Source of the DNA: Paenarthrobacter nitroguajacolicus
GTDB taxonomy: Bacteria > Actinomycetota > Actinomycetes > Actinomycetales > Micrococcaceae
DNA: 64,000 nt
Direction: 5' to 3'
Assembly (NCBI RefSeq): GCF_029952445.1
Contig: NZ_JAQPPK010000024.1
Coordinates: 21,851 to 85,850 of the forward strand
Within the stretch, counting starts at the first letter, position 1. Each line of letters opens with the position of its first letter. The notes below the pieces were generated by a model, which worked only from the letters and a program-made list of their open reading frames with translations, did not search any database and was not told where the DNA came from. The position numbers were made by a program, and so were the translations under genes. Shown here in pieces: positions 1-8,872 of the stretch.

Positions 1-58
1 CCGCACAAGTCACTCGTGCTGTAGGCCTCAAGACGCATAGTGCATCATCCTGACGCTT

Positions 59-622
59 CTACCCTCCTGTTGCGAGTCTCTCCCCGCGCCCATCCAGATC
101 GAGCGTGTAGACCACCAGCTGCACCTTGGGCGCGGGCCGTTCCTTCTCACGTTCGGGCCTGCGGACGTAGCCCAGCCGGCGGTAGAGGCGTTGGGAAGGT
201 TCATTGTCGACGGCGGTGTCCAGCACCACGCGCGCGGCACCACGGTCTGCGGCAAGGCGCGCGGATTCGTCGAGGAGTTTTTGGCCAAGACCAGTCCGGC
301 GTGCTTCCGGCAGCACAGCCAGCAACCTGAGTTCCACCTCACCTTCTTCAGCCTGTCGGCTAAGGCTGGAACCAAACGGCAGAAGGCTGGCCGTGCCCAC
401 CAGACGCCCGCTATCTTCGTCTTCGGCGACCAGAAGGACTCCTTCGCGGGCCCGTGCCGCGGCATCCAGCAGGAGTTCCAGCCTCTGTTCGTCCGGCTGG
501 TGAGCGCCGGGGAGGTGGTGGCCAAAGCCTTCGTACGTCAGCCGCCCTACGGCGTCGTACTCTTCGGGGCGCGCCTGTCGAATCACGTAGGTGCCGGTGG
601 CGACGGTTGGTGTGGTGGTCAT
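59..622 (-). CDS. GNAT-family N-acetyltransferase
   Basis: A 187-residue protein with the GNAT fold: it would transfer an acetyl group from acetyl-CoA to an amine. The central segment VELRLLAVLPEARRTGLGQKL is the acetyl-CoA-binding motif A (R/Q-x-x-G-x-G/A), followed by the usual NxxxxxLYRRLGY motif near residue 150. Its start codon overlaps the stop of the upstream monooxygenase gene (ATGA, 619-622), and an AAAGGA ribosome-binding site precedes it, so it is translationally coupled and the last gene of a metQ-monooxygenase-GNAT operon. It might detoxify or tailor a product of that operon, but the acceptor cannot be read from sequence. Confidence 0.85.
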   Translation of the reverse strand: MTTTPTVATGTYVIRQARPEEYDAVGRLTYEGFGHHLPGAHQPDEQRLELLLDAAARAREGVLLVAEDEDSGRLVGTASLLPFGSSLSRQAEEGEVELRLLAVLPEARRTGLGQKLLDESARLAADRGAARVVLDTAVDNEPSQRLYRRLGYVRRPEREKERPAPKVQLVVYTLDLDGRGERLATGG

Positions 623-1968
623 GATTGTCCTTTCGGCTGCGGATCGAGTCCGAGGTGCGATTTCAGGGTTGTGCCCGCGTACTCAGTCCGCGCGAGTCCA
701 CGCTCCTGGAGCAGCGGGATGACCCCGGAAGCGAAGCGCTCCAAGTCCTGTGGCAGGAGCGAGAACATGAGGTTGAAGCCATCCGCGGCTCCTTCCGCAT
801 GCCAGCGTTCCAACGAGTCGGCTACGTGCTGGGGGGTGCCAATGAAGTCGTAGTTCCTTTTGTCACCTGTGAGGATGGAGTAGAGGTCCTTGAGGGTGAC
901 CGCATCCTCGCGGCCGTGGATCTGTTCGCCCGCGGACCGGAAATCTGTTCTGGGGTTGGTGATGGTGGGGATGCCCGACTGGGCCACTGTGGCATCGGCT
1001 CCCAGTCCCGTGAAGTCGAGCTGACCGGTGAAGTACTCCTGCAGGAAGTCCAGTACCTGCTGGTCGGTGATGAGGTTGTCCAACTCGCGGATATGTTCCA
1101 CAGCTTCCTCACGGGTATCCGCGACCACGGGTGAGATTGCCTGATAGACAAATAGTTCGTCGGGGTTACGGCCGAACGCCGATGCCTGCGCACGCACCGA
1201 TTCCCGGTAGGTTCTGGCCTGCGGAATATCTGGATGGCTCGCGAAAAGGGCGTTCGCGAATCGTGCGCCCAATCTTTGGCCAGGTCCCGAGGTTCCAGCC
1301 TGGGCCAGCAAGGGGGAGTGCTGCGGCGAGGGGCCGATGTTCAAGGGTCCCGCAACTTTGAAGAACTCACCTTGATAGCCCACACGGTTGAGTTTGTGAC
1401 GGTCGAAAAAAGTCCCGGCTTCCTTGTCGTAGAGGAAGGCGTCCGTATCCCAGGAACTCCAGAGGCCTTGGGTTACCTCAACGAACTCCTCGGCGCGGCG
1501 GTAGCGGAGGCTGTGATCGAGGTGGTCCCGGGCGCTGAAATTGGCTGCCGTGCTGTTGGTGAGATCCCTTGTGGTGACAATGTTCCAGCCGACCCGCCCA
1601 CCGCTGATGTGGTCCGCGGTCAGGGCGGCGCGGGCGAAGTTGAAGGGCTCGTCGTAGGAGGTTGATGAGGTCGCAATGAGACCGATGTTGCTGGTAACGG
1701 CGCCGAGGGCGGTGACAAGGCCTATGGGGTCAAAGCGGTTGAGAATGCCGGGGTTGGAGGTTTCGTCGATGGCGAGGGAGTCGCCCAGGAAGATGGCGTC
1801 GAACTTGGCGGCCTCAGCTGTCCTGGCCAGCTGCACCTGGTGGGCAAAATCTATGCTGGCCTGCGGGAAAGCTGTTTCGTGGCGCCATGACGCCAGATGG
1901 ATGCCCGTGCCTACAAGGTAGGCGAAGAAATGGATCTGCTGGCGTTCACGCGTAAGTGTCTGGTTCAT
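619..1968 (-). CDS. NtaA/SnaA/DszA-family FMN-dependent monooxygenase
   Basis: 449 residues with the family N-terminal signature (HFFAYLVGTGIHLASWR) and the VGWNIVTT motif near residue 157 found in nitrilotriacetate, dibenzothiophene-sulfone and related two-component flavin monooxygenases. Such enzymes use FMNH2 and O2 supplied by a separate reductase; none is encoded next to it. The gene lies 59 bp downstream of metQ and overlaps the GNAT gene. Together with the methionine importer this suggests scavenging of sulfur from a small organosulfur compound. The substrate is inference; related enzymes also attack chelators. Length matches the family. Confidence 0.88.
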   Translation of the reverse strand: MNQTLTRERQQIHFFAYLVGTGIHLASWRHETAFPQASIDFAHQVQLARTAEAAKFDAIFLGDSLAIDETSNPGILNRFDPIGLVTALGAVTSNIGLIATSSTSYDEPFNFARAALTADHISGGRVGWNIVTTRDLTNSTAANFSARDHLDHSLRYRRAEEFVEVTQGLWSSWDTDAFLYDKEAGTFFDRHKLNRVGYQGEFFKVAGPLNIGPSPQHSPLLAQAGTSGPGQRLGARFANALFASHPDIPQARTYRESVRAQASAFGRNPDELFVYQAISPVVADTREEAVEHIRELDNLITDQQVLDFLQEYFTGQLDFTGLGADATVAQSGIPTITNPRTDFRSAGEQIHGREDAVTLKDLYSILTGDKRNYDFIGTPQHVADSLERWHAEGAADGFNLMFSLLPQDLERFASGVIPLLQERGLARTEYAGTTLKSHLGLDPQPKGQS

Positions 1969-2027
1969 GGCCCTGTTCCGGGTTGATTGCGGGGACGCCT
2001 GTGTGGCGCAGACGCCCCCGCAAACAG

Positions 2028-2912
2028 CTACTTGGTCTTCTTGATGGCTGCTTCTTCGGCGGTGAGGACTTCCTGCAGCTTGGCAGCAGTCCAGTCGGCC
2101 TTGAACTGCAGGTTCCCGTCGTTGAGCTTGGTGACCGAAGCTTCAACTTCGGGTGTGTGATAGGCGTCCACGATCTTCTTCCAGGTGGGGTCGTCCTTGC
2201 GGTCCGACTTCACAACGAAGCCGTTGATGTAGGGTGCCAGGGAGTCCGAGTTCAGGTCCTCCTTGAAGATGATCTTGTCGTCGCCGAGGCCGCCTTTCTG
2301 GGCCTGCGTGTTGTTAACGACGGCGGCATCGGTGGTGCCCTTCAGGGCATTCACCGTTTGGTTGCTGTCAACCGGGACAACCTTGATCTTGCTCGAGGTG
2401 ATCTCAGCAGGTGTGGACAGCGAGTTGCCGCCATCCTTGAGCTGCAGCAATCCGGCAGTCTGCAGATTCAGCAATGCCCGGGCCTGGTTCGTGGGGTTGT
2501 TGGGGATGGCAACCTCGGCGTCGGCCGGCAGTTCCTCCACGGATTTGAACTTCTCCGAGTACAGCGCAAGCGGATACACCGCAGTGGCACCCACCGGAAC
2601 CAGTGTGCCGTTACTGTTCACGTTGAACTGGGACAGGTACTTCAGGTGCTGGAACAGATTGATGTCCACTTGCCCCTGCTGGGTCGCCGTATTGATTTGG
2701 GCGCCGTCAGTGAAGTTCTTGACCTCCAGGTCGACGCCCTGGTCCTTGAGCTTGTTCTTCAAAATGGTCCAGTGCTCTTCAGCACCGTCGTCCACGCCGA
2801 TGACCACCTTGGTGTTTCCCGTGGTTGACGAACCACTGGAAGCACCCCCGCATGCCGAGAGCGATATGGCGGCGATCAGGCCGACGGCGGCAACTAACAG
2901 GCGGTTCTTCAT
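2028..2912 (-). CDS. metQ: MetQ/NlpA-family methionine-type binding lipoprotein
   Basis: 294 residues from the ATG at 2912, which has a GGAGAAG ribosome-binding site; an ATG 63 bp further upstream would put 21 residues ahead of an obvious signal peptide and is rejected. The N-terminus (MKNRLLVAAVGLIAAISLSAC) is a lipoprotein signal with lipobox LSAC. The body is the NlpA periplasmic-binding family that delivers D/L-methionine or related sulfur compounds to MetNI. It is divergent from metN-metI rather than downstream of them, as it would be in the classic metNIQ order. The 220-bp region between them must hold both promoters. Ligand assignment is by family. Confidence 0.9.
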   Translation of the reverse strand: MKNRLLVAAVGLIAAISLSACGGASSGSSTTGNTKVVIGVDDGAEEHWTILKNKLKDQGVDLEVKNFTDGAQINTATQQGQVDINLFQHLKYLSQFNVNSNGTLVPVGATAVYPLALYSEKFKSVEELPADAEVAIPNNPTNQARALLNLQTAGLLQLKDGGNSLSTPAEITSSKIKVVPVDSNQTVNALKGTTDAAVVNNTQAQKGGLGDDKIIFKEDLNSDSLAPYINGFVVKSDRKDDPTWKKIVDAYHTPEVEASVTKLNDGNLQFKADWTAAKLQEVLTAEEAAIKKTK

Positions 2913-3132
2913 GGTGCTTCTCCATACAAGGGTATTGATGCGAATGAAAGGTACGGGGTGTTCCCCCTGCCTCACGCTAGGCAGTTGGGCGGGTGGGAAC
3001 CGAACGCCTTCGCAACACTCCGTCGCCTGCCGTTAAGGAAAGAAACCGCAGGTCACAGGGGGTCACTGGGTTCGATCCGAGGCCGGGGGCGCTGTTGGAA
3101 TGGGCATCCAATCAACCCAAAAGGAGGCTGCG

Positions 3133-4257
3133 GTGAGCGCGATCGTTTCGCTGCGCGGCGTCAGCAAGGTGTTCCCGGTCCAAGGTGGCAAACGCACAGG
3201 CCAACGCACGGAGCCGGTCCGGGCCGTCGACCATGTCACGCTGGACATCGACGAGGGAACGGTCGTAGGCATTGTTGGTTACTCCGGCGCCGGCAAATCC
3301 ACATTGGTTCGCCTGCTCAACGGCTTGGAAAGACCCACCGAGGGGCAGGTGTTCGTCAAAGGACAGGACATCTCCTCGCTGCCTGAAAGCCAGCTGAGGA
3401 AGGTGCGCGCCGGAACCGGAATGATCTTCCAGCAGTTCAACCTCTTGAAGTCCCGGACTGTTTTCGGGAACGTTGCCTACCCGTTGAAGGTGGCCGGCTG
3501 GCCAAAAGACCGGATCAAGCCGCGCGTCGACGAGCTGCTGGAGTTCGTGGGCATCGCGGACAAAGCCGGTTCCTACCCGCGGCGGCTCTCCGGCGGGCAG
3601 CAGCAACGCGTGGGCATCGCCCGTGCGCTGGCGAACGCCCCGGACATTCTGCTCGCGGATGAAGCCACGAGTGCCCTGGACCCGGAGACCACCCGCGACG
3701 TCCTGCGCCTGCTCCGACGCATCAACAAAGAACTCGGCACCACCGTTGTGGTGATCACCCACGAAATGCACGTCGTCCGCGAAATCTGCGACACCGTGGT
3801 GATGATGGAATCCGGTCGCGTAGTGGAAGCCGGGCCTACGTACACAGTCTTCGCTGATCCCCAGAGCGGCTCCACCCAACGCTTCGTCTCCACAGCTGTC
3901 CACGGCACACCGGAACCGGAAACCGTCAGCCGCCTCTCTGCGGCGCATCCCGGCCAGCTTGTCTCCATCGGCATTTCCGAGGCTGCGCCCACGCCCCTGG
4001 TTTCCGCCACGTTCGAGCGCCACGGTGTGGGCTCAAGTGTGGTCTTCGGCGGGGTTACCGAGATCCAGAACAAGATCCTCGGCACACTCACGTACGAACT
4101 CACCGGCAGCGATCACGCGATCGACGCGGCGCTCGCCGACTTAGGCGAGGTAACCGCCGTCGAACGCCAAACGGCCGCCGTCGAGCGACAGACGCCACCT
4201 GCCGACGGCGCCGTGCCGCACCTACCCGTCCCTGCCAACGCCGGAGAACAGCCATGA
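3133..4257 (+). CDS. metN: Methionine ABC transporter ATP-binding protein
   Basis: 374 residues starting at GTG 3133, seven bases after a perfect AAAGGAGG; the longer ATG start at 3100 would place that ribosome-binding site inside the gene. Walker A (GYSGAGKST) lies near residue 45, the ABC signature LSGGQQQRVGIARAL near 150, then Walker B (ILLADEATSALD). The last ~100 residues form the NIL regulatory domain typical of MetN, which senses methionine to inhibit transport. The stop overlaps the metI start (ATGA, 4254-4257). It energises uptake of the ligand captured by the divergently encoded MetQ. Confidence 0.93.
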   Translation: MSAIVSLRGVSKVFPVQGGKRTGQRTEPVRAVDHVTLDIDEGTVVGIVGYSGAGKSTLVRLLNGLERPTEGQVFVKGQDISSLPESQLRKVRAGTGMIFQQFNLLKSRTVFGNVAYPLKVAGWPKDRIKPRVDELLEFVGIADKAGSYPRRLSGGQQQRVGIARALANAPDILLADEATSALDPETTRDVLRLLRRINKELGTTVVVITHEMHVVREICDTVVMMESGRVVEAGPTYTVFADPQSGSTQRFVSTAVHGTPEPETVSRLSAAHPGQLVSIGISEAAPTPLVSATFERHGVGSSVVFGGVTEIQNKILGTLTYELTGSDHAIDAALADLGEVTAVERQTAAVERQTPPADGAVPHLPVPANAGEQP

Positions 4258-4913
4258 CCGACTGGACGACCCTCCTGCCCGTCCTGGGCGAATCCTTCCA
4301 ACAGACCATTTACATGGTGGTCATTACCGTGCTGCTCAGCGGCGTTGCCGGACTTGCGCTTGGCGTCACGCTCTACGCCACCAGGCCGGGAAACCTGTTT
4401 GCCAACAAGGCCGTGTTCTCCTTCCTGAATTTTCTGGTCAACATCATCCGGCCAATCCCGTTCATCATCTTCATCACGGCGATCGCACCGCTGACGTTGA
4501 TCGTCATGGGAACGACCATCGGAACGACGGCGGCCATCCTTCCCATGGCGCTGATGGCCGGCGTCGTGATTGGGCGTGTCGTGGAGCAGAACCTCGTGGC
4601 CTCCGATCCCGGCGTGGTGGAAGCGGCCCGGGCAATGGGCGATAACCGGCTGCACATTCTCTGGGCCGTGGTAATTCCGGAGTCGCTTGCGCCACTCATC
4701 CTGGGGTACACCTTCATGATCATCGCGATCGTGGACGTGTCAGCCATGGCCGGGTACATCGGCGGCGGTGGCCTGGGAAACTTCGCCATCATGTACGGCT
4801 ACCAGCAGTTCAACTGGGAAGTCACGCTGGTGACCGTTCTGATCATCATCGTCATGGTGCAGGCCGCGCAGTTGCTGGGCAACTTCCTGGCCCAGCGCAT
4901 CCTCCGCCGCTAA
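4254..4913 (+). CDS. metI: Methionine ABC transporter permease
   Basis: 219 residues, a normal length for MetI, with about five hydrophobic membrane segments. The cytoplasmic EAA loop (VVEAARAMGDNRLHILWAVV) lies near residue 120 and contacts MetN. Translation is coupled to metN by a 4-bp overlap. It forms the membrane channel of the MetNIQ importer. A monooxygenase gene follows after 20 bp with its own AGGAGAAA ribosome-binding site, so uptake and oxidation of a sulfur source appear co-transcribed. Confidence 0.92.
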   Translation: MTDWTTLLPVLGESFQQTIYMVVITVLLSGVAGLALGVTLYATRPGNLFANKAVFSFLNFLVNIIRPIPFIIFITAIAPLTLIVMGTTIGTTAAILPMALMAGVVIGRVVEQNLVASDPGVVEAARAMGDNRLHILWAVVIPESLAPLILGYTFMIIAIVDVSAMAGYIGGGGLGNFAIMYGYQQFNWEVTLVTVLIIIVMVQAAQLLGNFLAQRILRR

Positions 4914-4933
4914 CTCTTTCAGGAGAAACCTTT

Positions 4934-6103
4934 ATGCCTATCGAATTCCTCGGCATGGGTGCCGGCAACGACTCCACGGAGACCACGCCCGCCACCACGC
5001 CCTTCTTCGATCCCGCCTACGCGGTCCACATCGCTAAGATCCACGAAGACAACAACTGGGACCACGTCCTGTTCGCGTACAACTCGGCGACGCAGGATCC
5101 TTCCGTCCATGCGGCATGGGTGGCCGCCCACACCGAGCGAATACAGTTGCGTCTGGCGCACCGGCCCAACGTCTCCCATCCGACATTTGCAGCGCGCTCC
5201 TTTCTGACCTTGGACCATATTGCCAAGGGTCGCTTGACCGTCCATTTCATTACCGGCGGGAGCCAGGCGGATCAGGCCCGCGAGGGTGATTTCCTGGCCA
5301 AGGATGCACGATATGGACGGACGCAGGAGTACATGCAGATCGTCCGGCGGGCCTGGTCGGGCGACTCCTTTGATTGGGACGGCGAGCACTACCGCTTCGA
5401 GAATTTCGCTTCGGGCCTGGGCCCATTCAGCGGGAAGCGGCCAGGAATATCGTTCGGCGGATCATCGGATGCCGCCTGGGATGTGGGCGCTGCTGAGGCT
5501 GACATCTACGCTTTGTTTGGGGAACCGCTGGCCGATGCGGCTTCGCAGCAGGAGCAGATCCTGGCACGTGCCGCTTCATTGGGGCGCGTTGAACCGTTGC
5601 GTTGGCAGATTGCCTTCCGGCCAATCGTGGCGTCCACCGATGAGCTTGCGTGGGAGAAAGCGCAGGCCATCCTTGGGACATTCCAGGCCCGGCGTTCCGC
5701 CGGAGAGGTGATCGATCCCGTGCGTCACTATACGGGGAAGGCCGAAGCGGCCGGAACCCAACGGCTCCTCGCGGCAGCGGAGCGTGGAGACCATCACGAC
5801 CGGGCACTCTGGACAGCGCTCGCCAAGGCTGCGGGCGGCGGAGGCGGAAGTGCGACGGCGTTGGTTGGCTCGTATGACACCGTCACGCAGGCCATCCTCG
5901 ACTACCATGAGCTCGGTTTCGAGATCTTCGGCCTCCGCGGGTATGACTTCATAAAGGACGCCGTCGAGTTTGGCCAACATGTGATCCCCCAGCTGAAGCA
6001 GGAAGTCGCTCATCGGGAACAGGACAGGTCCGCCGAGGAGCTCCGGGCGAACCAGGCAGCGGCCCGTGGCCGCCTGCTTCAAGACCGTTCCTCTCTCACG
6101 TAA
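4934..6103 (+). CDS. SsuD-like FMNH2-dependent alkanesulfonate-type monooxygenase
   Basis: 389 residues of the luciferase-like TIM-barrel family, SsuD branch: the early DNNWDHVLFAYNS, the HRPNVSHPTFAARSFLTLDH segment and GRLTVHFITGG are typical of alkanesulfonate monooxygenases. SsuD releases sulfite and an aldehyde from a sulfonate using reduced FMN and O2. It follows metI by 20 bp with an AGGAGAAA ribosome-binding site, so it is probably in the metNI operon. No SsuE-type reductase is adjacent. Related enzymes also act on dimethylsulfone or methanesulfonate, so the substrate is open. Confidence 0.87.
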   Translation: MPIEFLGMGAGNDSTETTPATTPFFDPAYAVHIAKIHEDNNWDHVLFAYNSATQDPSVHAAWVAAHTERIQLRLAHRPNVSHPTFAARSFLTLDHIAKGRLTVHFITGGSQADQAREGDFLAKDARYGRTQEYMQIVRRAWSGDSFDWDGEHYRFENFASGLGPFSGKRPGISFGGSSDAAWDVGAAEADIYALFGEPLADAASQQEQILARAASLGRVEPLRWQIAFRPIVASTDELAWEKAQAILGTFQARRSAGEVIDPVRHYTGKAEAAGTQRLLAAAERGDHHDRALWTALAKAAGGGGGSATALVGSYDTVTQAILDYHELGFEIFGLRGYDFIKDAVEFGQHVIPQLKQEVAHREQDRSAEELRANQAAARGRLLQDRSSLT

Positions 6104-6199
6104 TCACCCGTTTTCCCGCTCCCTCTTTCACGTAGGCACCTGTTCGGTGCAGTCCACTCTCACGATCCGCGTCCGCAGGAGGTGACTGAGGGTTTGGGG

Positions 6200-6550
6200 T
6201 CAGCTGAGGACGGCGGCAATCCGGCCGTCGACCAGGACCGCGAGCACTTCCGGGACCCCGCCCGCCTGGGAGCCGGCCAGTGGCTGGCCTGCGGCAACCG
6301 TGCGGTACGGGATACCTGCTGCAAGCGCCGGAGCAGTAGGGTCAACGTCGCCGAGTGATCGCAGGCTCACTACTCCCATCACTTCACGCGGGTGAACCGT
6401 CCCGAAGCTATCTCCCCGCTCCAGAACAAGGAACGCAGGCTCGTGAAGGTCCACGTCGCGCGCATGAAGTTCGACGGCGGCCGCAGCGACTGTCAGGCCG
6501 CTCGCCAGAAGGTGAACTCCCCTAAGCGCATTGGTGAGCAGGGAGCGTAT
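6200..6550 (-). pseudogene. CBS-domain-like protein, 5'-truncated
   Basis: The minus-strand frame encodes a CBS-like segment (AAVELHARDVDLHEPAFLVLE then TVHPREVMGVVSLRSLG) ending at a stop at 6200. The open frame runs back to 6607, but its first ~20 residues are antisense to an MFS-transporter fragment on the plus strand. There is no convincing start codon with a ribosome-binding site in the conserved part. I therefore read it as the 3' part of a gene whose 5' end was lost at a deletion junction near 6550. A short functional protein from a non-ATG start cannot be excluded. Confidence 0.45.
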
Positions 6551-6554
6551 GGTT

Positions 6555-6846
6555 CCTGGTGGCGCCGAACCAGACGCTGACCCTCGCGCATGCTCCTGTC
6601 GGGGCACCCGGAGTGGCCGCAGGTTTCTACCAGCTCAGCCAACGATTCGCCGCTGCATTGTGCTCAGCAGCGGCGGCAGGCATGTTCCTGCAGGCCCACG
6701 GAGAGTCTCGCGGCGAAGCCTCCAGGGCGGCCTTCCATCAGGGCATCGTGATGTGCTGCAGCCTCTTGGGCGTCGCCCTGCTGGCGGGCGGACTCGATTG
6801 GCTGCGTGAGGCGCGGGACCGCAAAAGGCGAGTGCCGCCGTCGTGA
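6555..6846 (+). pseudogene. C-terminal remnant of a DHA2-type MFS exporter
   Basis: The 95-codon frame reads APNQTLTLAHAPVGAPGVAAG followed by FYQLSQRFAAAL and a hydrophobic segment. This matches the last two membrane helices of EmrB/QacA-like drug exporters, where the segment SPNQTLTL-A-P followed by G-A-G-x-x-Q-x-x-Q-R is typical. A full protein would have 450-500 residues; roughly 80% at the N-terminus is missing. It abuts the truncated CBS-like gene on the other strand, so a deletion joined two broken genes. Confidence 0.6.
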
Positions 6847-6913
6847 CTTCCGGGAAGGAAGCCGCGACGACTGCGGCAATGCTCACGCCCGACCGCCCGA
6901 CGGCGGCAGGTAC

Positions 6914-7339
6914 TCAGCGCTCGGAGGCCACCGAACCGGTGGACGCCTGAGTTGTTTCGACGGGCGGGGCCGTGGGACCGGTGGTCGGGACGCCCGCGTC
7001 GCGAAGGGCCGGAAACCCGCCGTCGACATGGACCGCGTTGGCATATCCGAGGACTTTGAGCTTCTGCGCGACGGGCCTAGAGCCGTTGACGGAGCCGCAG
7101 AACACCACGATCTTTTGTTCCTGCCCGCTAACGTGCGGCAGGCGATGAGACGATGCAGGGCTGAAGTCTTCGTCCACATGCTCACGGTTGACCACCACGG
7201 CACCGGGGACGGCCCCGGTGCTGGCGCGGCCGCCCTCGCTGCGGACGTCAATGAGCAAGGCACCTTCTTCGATGAGCTTGGCCGCCTCTTCAGCCGTGAT
7301 GAGCTGGGTGTCTTCCTGTACTGCTGTTTCGATGGACAT
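6914..7339 (-). CDS. Single-domain rhodanese-like sulfurtransferase
   Basis: 141 residues from ATG 7339; the open frame continues upstream only as antisense of the next gene. The active-site loop CGSVNGSR follows IVVF near residue 93, so the sulfur-carrying cysteine and the loop arginine are present. Rhodaneses pass sulfane sulfur from thiosulfate or persulfides to an acceptor. The gene is 37 bp downstream of a luciferase-like monooxygenase, probably co-transcribed. The pairing of a flavin monooxygenase with a rhodanese is repeated at 53914-56306 and suggests handling of sulfur released from organosulfur compounds. Confidence 0.85.
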   Translation of the reverse strand: MSIETAVQEDTQLITAEEAAKLIEEGALLIDVRSEGGRASTGAVPGAVVVNREHVDEDFSPASSHRLPHVSGQEQKIVVFCGSVNGSRPVAQKLKVLGYANAVHVDGGFPALRDAGVPTTGPTAPPVETTQASTGSVASER

Positions 7340-7376
7340 GAATGTTCCTTTTGTTGGTGGGCGGAAAAGAGGGGAG

Positions 7377-8519
7377 CTAGAGACCCCAGGCCTCGGCGAG
7401 CAATTGGTAGGAGTTCTGCCGGTCGATGGGGTCGTGGGCAATAGTGGTGATGAGCAGTTCCTGGGCGCCGGTGGCGCGCTGCAGCGTCCGCAGTCCCTCG
7501 CTGACCTGACGGGGATCGCCGACGAACCTTGTGTCCAGGCGGTCCTTGATGAGGTCCTCGCCGGCGGTATCCAGGCGCAATTCCAAGGCATCTTCGGGGG
7601 AGGGGTACGCAATGGCGCCGTGGCCGCTGCGGATGCCGTAAACCCATTGCGCGTAACCCCGGGCCAAACGTTGGGCATGGCGTTCGTCCGGGGCCACCAG
7701 GACGTCGGCCGAAACAATTACGTGCGGTTCCTGGAGTGTGGCTGACGGCTTGAAGTGGGAGCGGTACTCCGCAACGGAGTCCAGCACGCCCGCTGGCGCG
7801 ACGTGGTAATTCGCCCCGAAGGGGAGTCCCAGCTTACCGGCCAACCGTGCACTGGGACCGGCGGTTGAGCCGTGGACCCAGAACTGGGGCGACTGGCCCA
7901 GGGCAGGAGTTGCCGTTACTTCCTCGCCGTGCTGGGTCCTGTACTCGCCAGTGAAAAACCCGATGATGTCCTGGACATCGTTCTCGAAATTGTCCGTGTC
8001 GCCGGGGAAACGGCCCAGCAATTCACCCTGCAAGCGGAACTTGCGGGGAAGGACGGCGCCAAAGATCGGGCGAGGTGCGGGGACCAGCAGTCCGTCGACC
8101 ACGCGATCGACGGCATCTGTGGATGTCGCTGCCGGAACTACTCCGGGAGCCGGCTCGCTGGGCGATTTCGGCGGGCCTGAACGTCCGAAGCCAAGGTCCA
8201 GCCGGTCCGGAAACACTGCCGCGAGCGTTCCGATGCTCTCGGCAATCTGGAGCGGCCTGTAATTTCCCAGCAGGGTGGCCGCAGTCCCAACACGGATGGC
8301 CTTGGTGGCGGACGCTACCAAACCGGCCAGGACATGTGGGGCTGATCCTGCGACGCCGGTGTTGAGGTGGTGCTCAGCCAGCCAGTACCGCGAGTATCCC
8401 AAAGCCTCGGCAGCGACGCCAAGGGCAACGGTGCTTCGCAACGCATCGCCGGGAGTCTGCCCGGCAGACACCGGGCTGAGGTCAAGGACTGACAGTGGGG
8501 TAACTGAAGGCTTCGGCAT
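7377..8519 (-). CDS. Luciferase-like flavin-dependent oxidoreductase (MsnO8-type)
   Basis: 380 residues. The N-terminus PLSVLDLSPVSAGQTPGDAL, then YWLAEHHLN, VLAGLVASAT and PLQIAESIGTLAAVFPDRLDLGFGR, are diagnostic of the LLM-class (MsnO8) family. These are FMN/FMNH2-dependent TIM-barrel enzymes whose substrates are mostly unknown. It is the first gene of a two-gene unit with the rhodanese downstream. There is no clear Shine-Dalgarno sequence ahead of the ATG. The organosulfur role is inferred from context only. Confidence 0.85.
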   Translation of the reverse strand: MPKPSVTPLSVLDLSPVSAGQTPGDALRSTVALGVAAEALGYSRYWLAEHHLNTGVAGSAPHVLAGLVASATKAIRVGTAATLLGNYRPLQIAESIGTLAAVFPDRLDLGFGRSGPPKSPSEPAPGVVPAATSTDAVDRVVDGLLVPAPRPIFGAVLPRKFRLQGELLGRFPGDTDNFENDVQDIIGFFTGEYRTQHGEEVTATPALGQSPQFWVHGSTAGPSARLAGKLGLPFGANYHVAPAGVLDSVAEYRSHFKPSATLQEPHVIVSADVLVAPDERHAQRLARGYAQWVYGIRSGHGAIAYPSPEDALELRLDTAGEDLIKDRLDTRFVGDPRQVSEGLRTLQRATGAQELLITTIAHDPIDRQNSYQLLAEAWGL

Positions 8520-8872
8520 GTCACGACACTACGGATGAGCCACCAGCGGCCAAAGCCGGCCCGTCACCGTTCTCAACCCTGCTAAATCCAGCGAAACCCG
8601 GCGAAACGGGCCGTCACAGGAGGGCTGTAACTGCCCTGAAAAGCCTGGCACCAAGGCGTCCGGTCAGAAGCCACGGCCCGCACCGCCCAACGGGCGGATC
8701 TGGATGTGAAGGTCCGAAAGGCGCATGGTTAACGAGTTTGTGTGGGCGAGGGAGATCCACCTTTGCGTGATGTTGAATCCCAGGTGCGCCCAGCTGCTGG
8801 CGGCCTATTGGTTGTCGGCGGTTCATGCGCTGCTGTTGCCTGGAGGATGCCGGCCGCCTTTAGGCTTGGCGC
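8520..8872. other. Intergenic stretch, no gene recognised
   Basis: 353 bases between a minus-strand monooxygenase start and the VOC gene start. All open frames are short and have no recognisable domain. It must contain the promoter of the monooxygenase gene and possibly of the VOC gene. No strong hairpin or repeat was seen. Confidence 0.6.

Noticed and set aside
2913..3132. SAM or other met riboswitch in the metQ-metN divergent region
   Set aside because: Only a weak 5-bp inverted repeat (2968-2983) is present; no multi-stem core could be recognised by eye.
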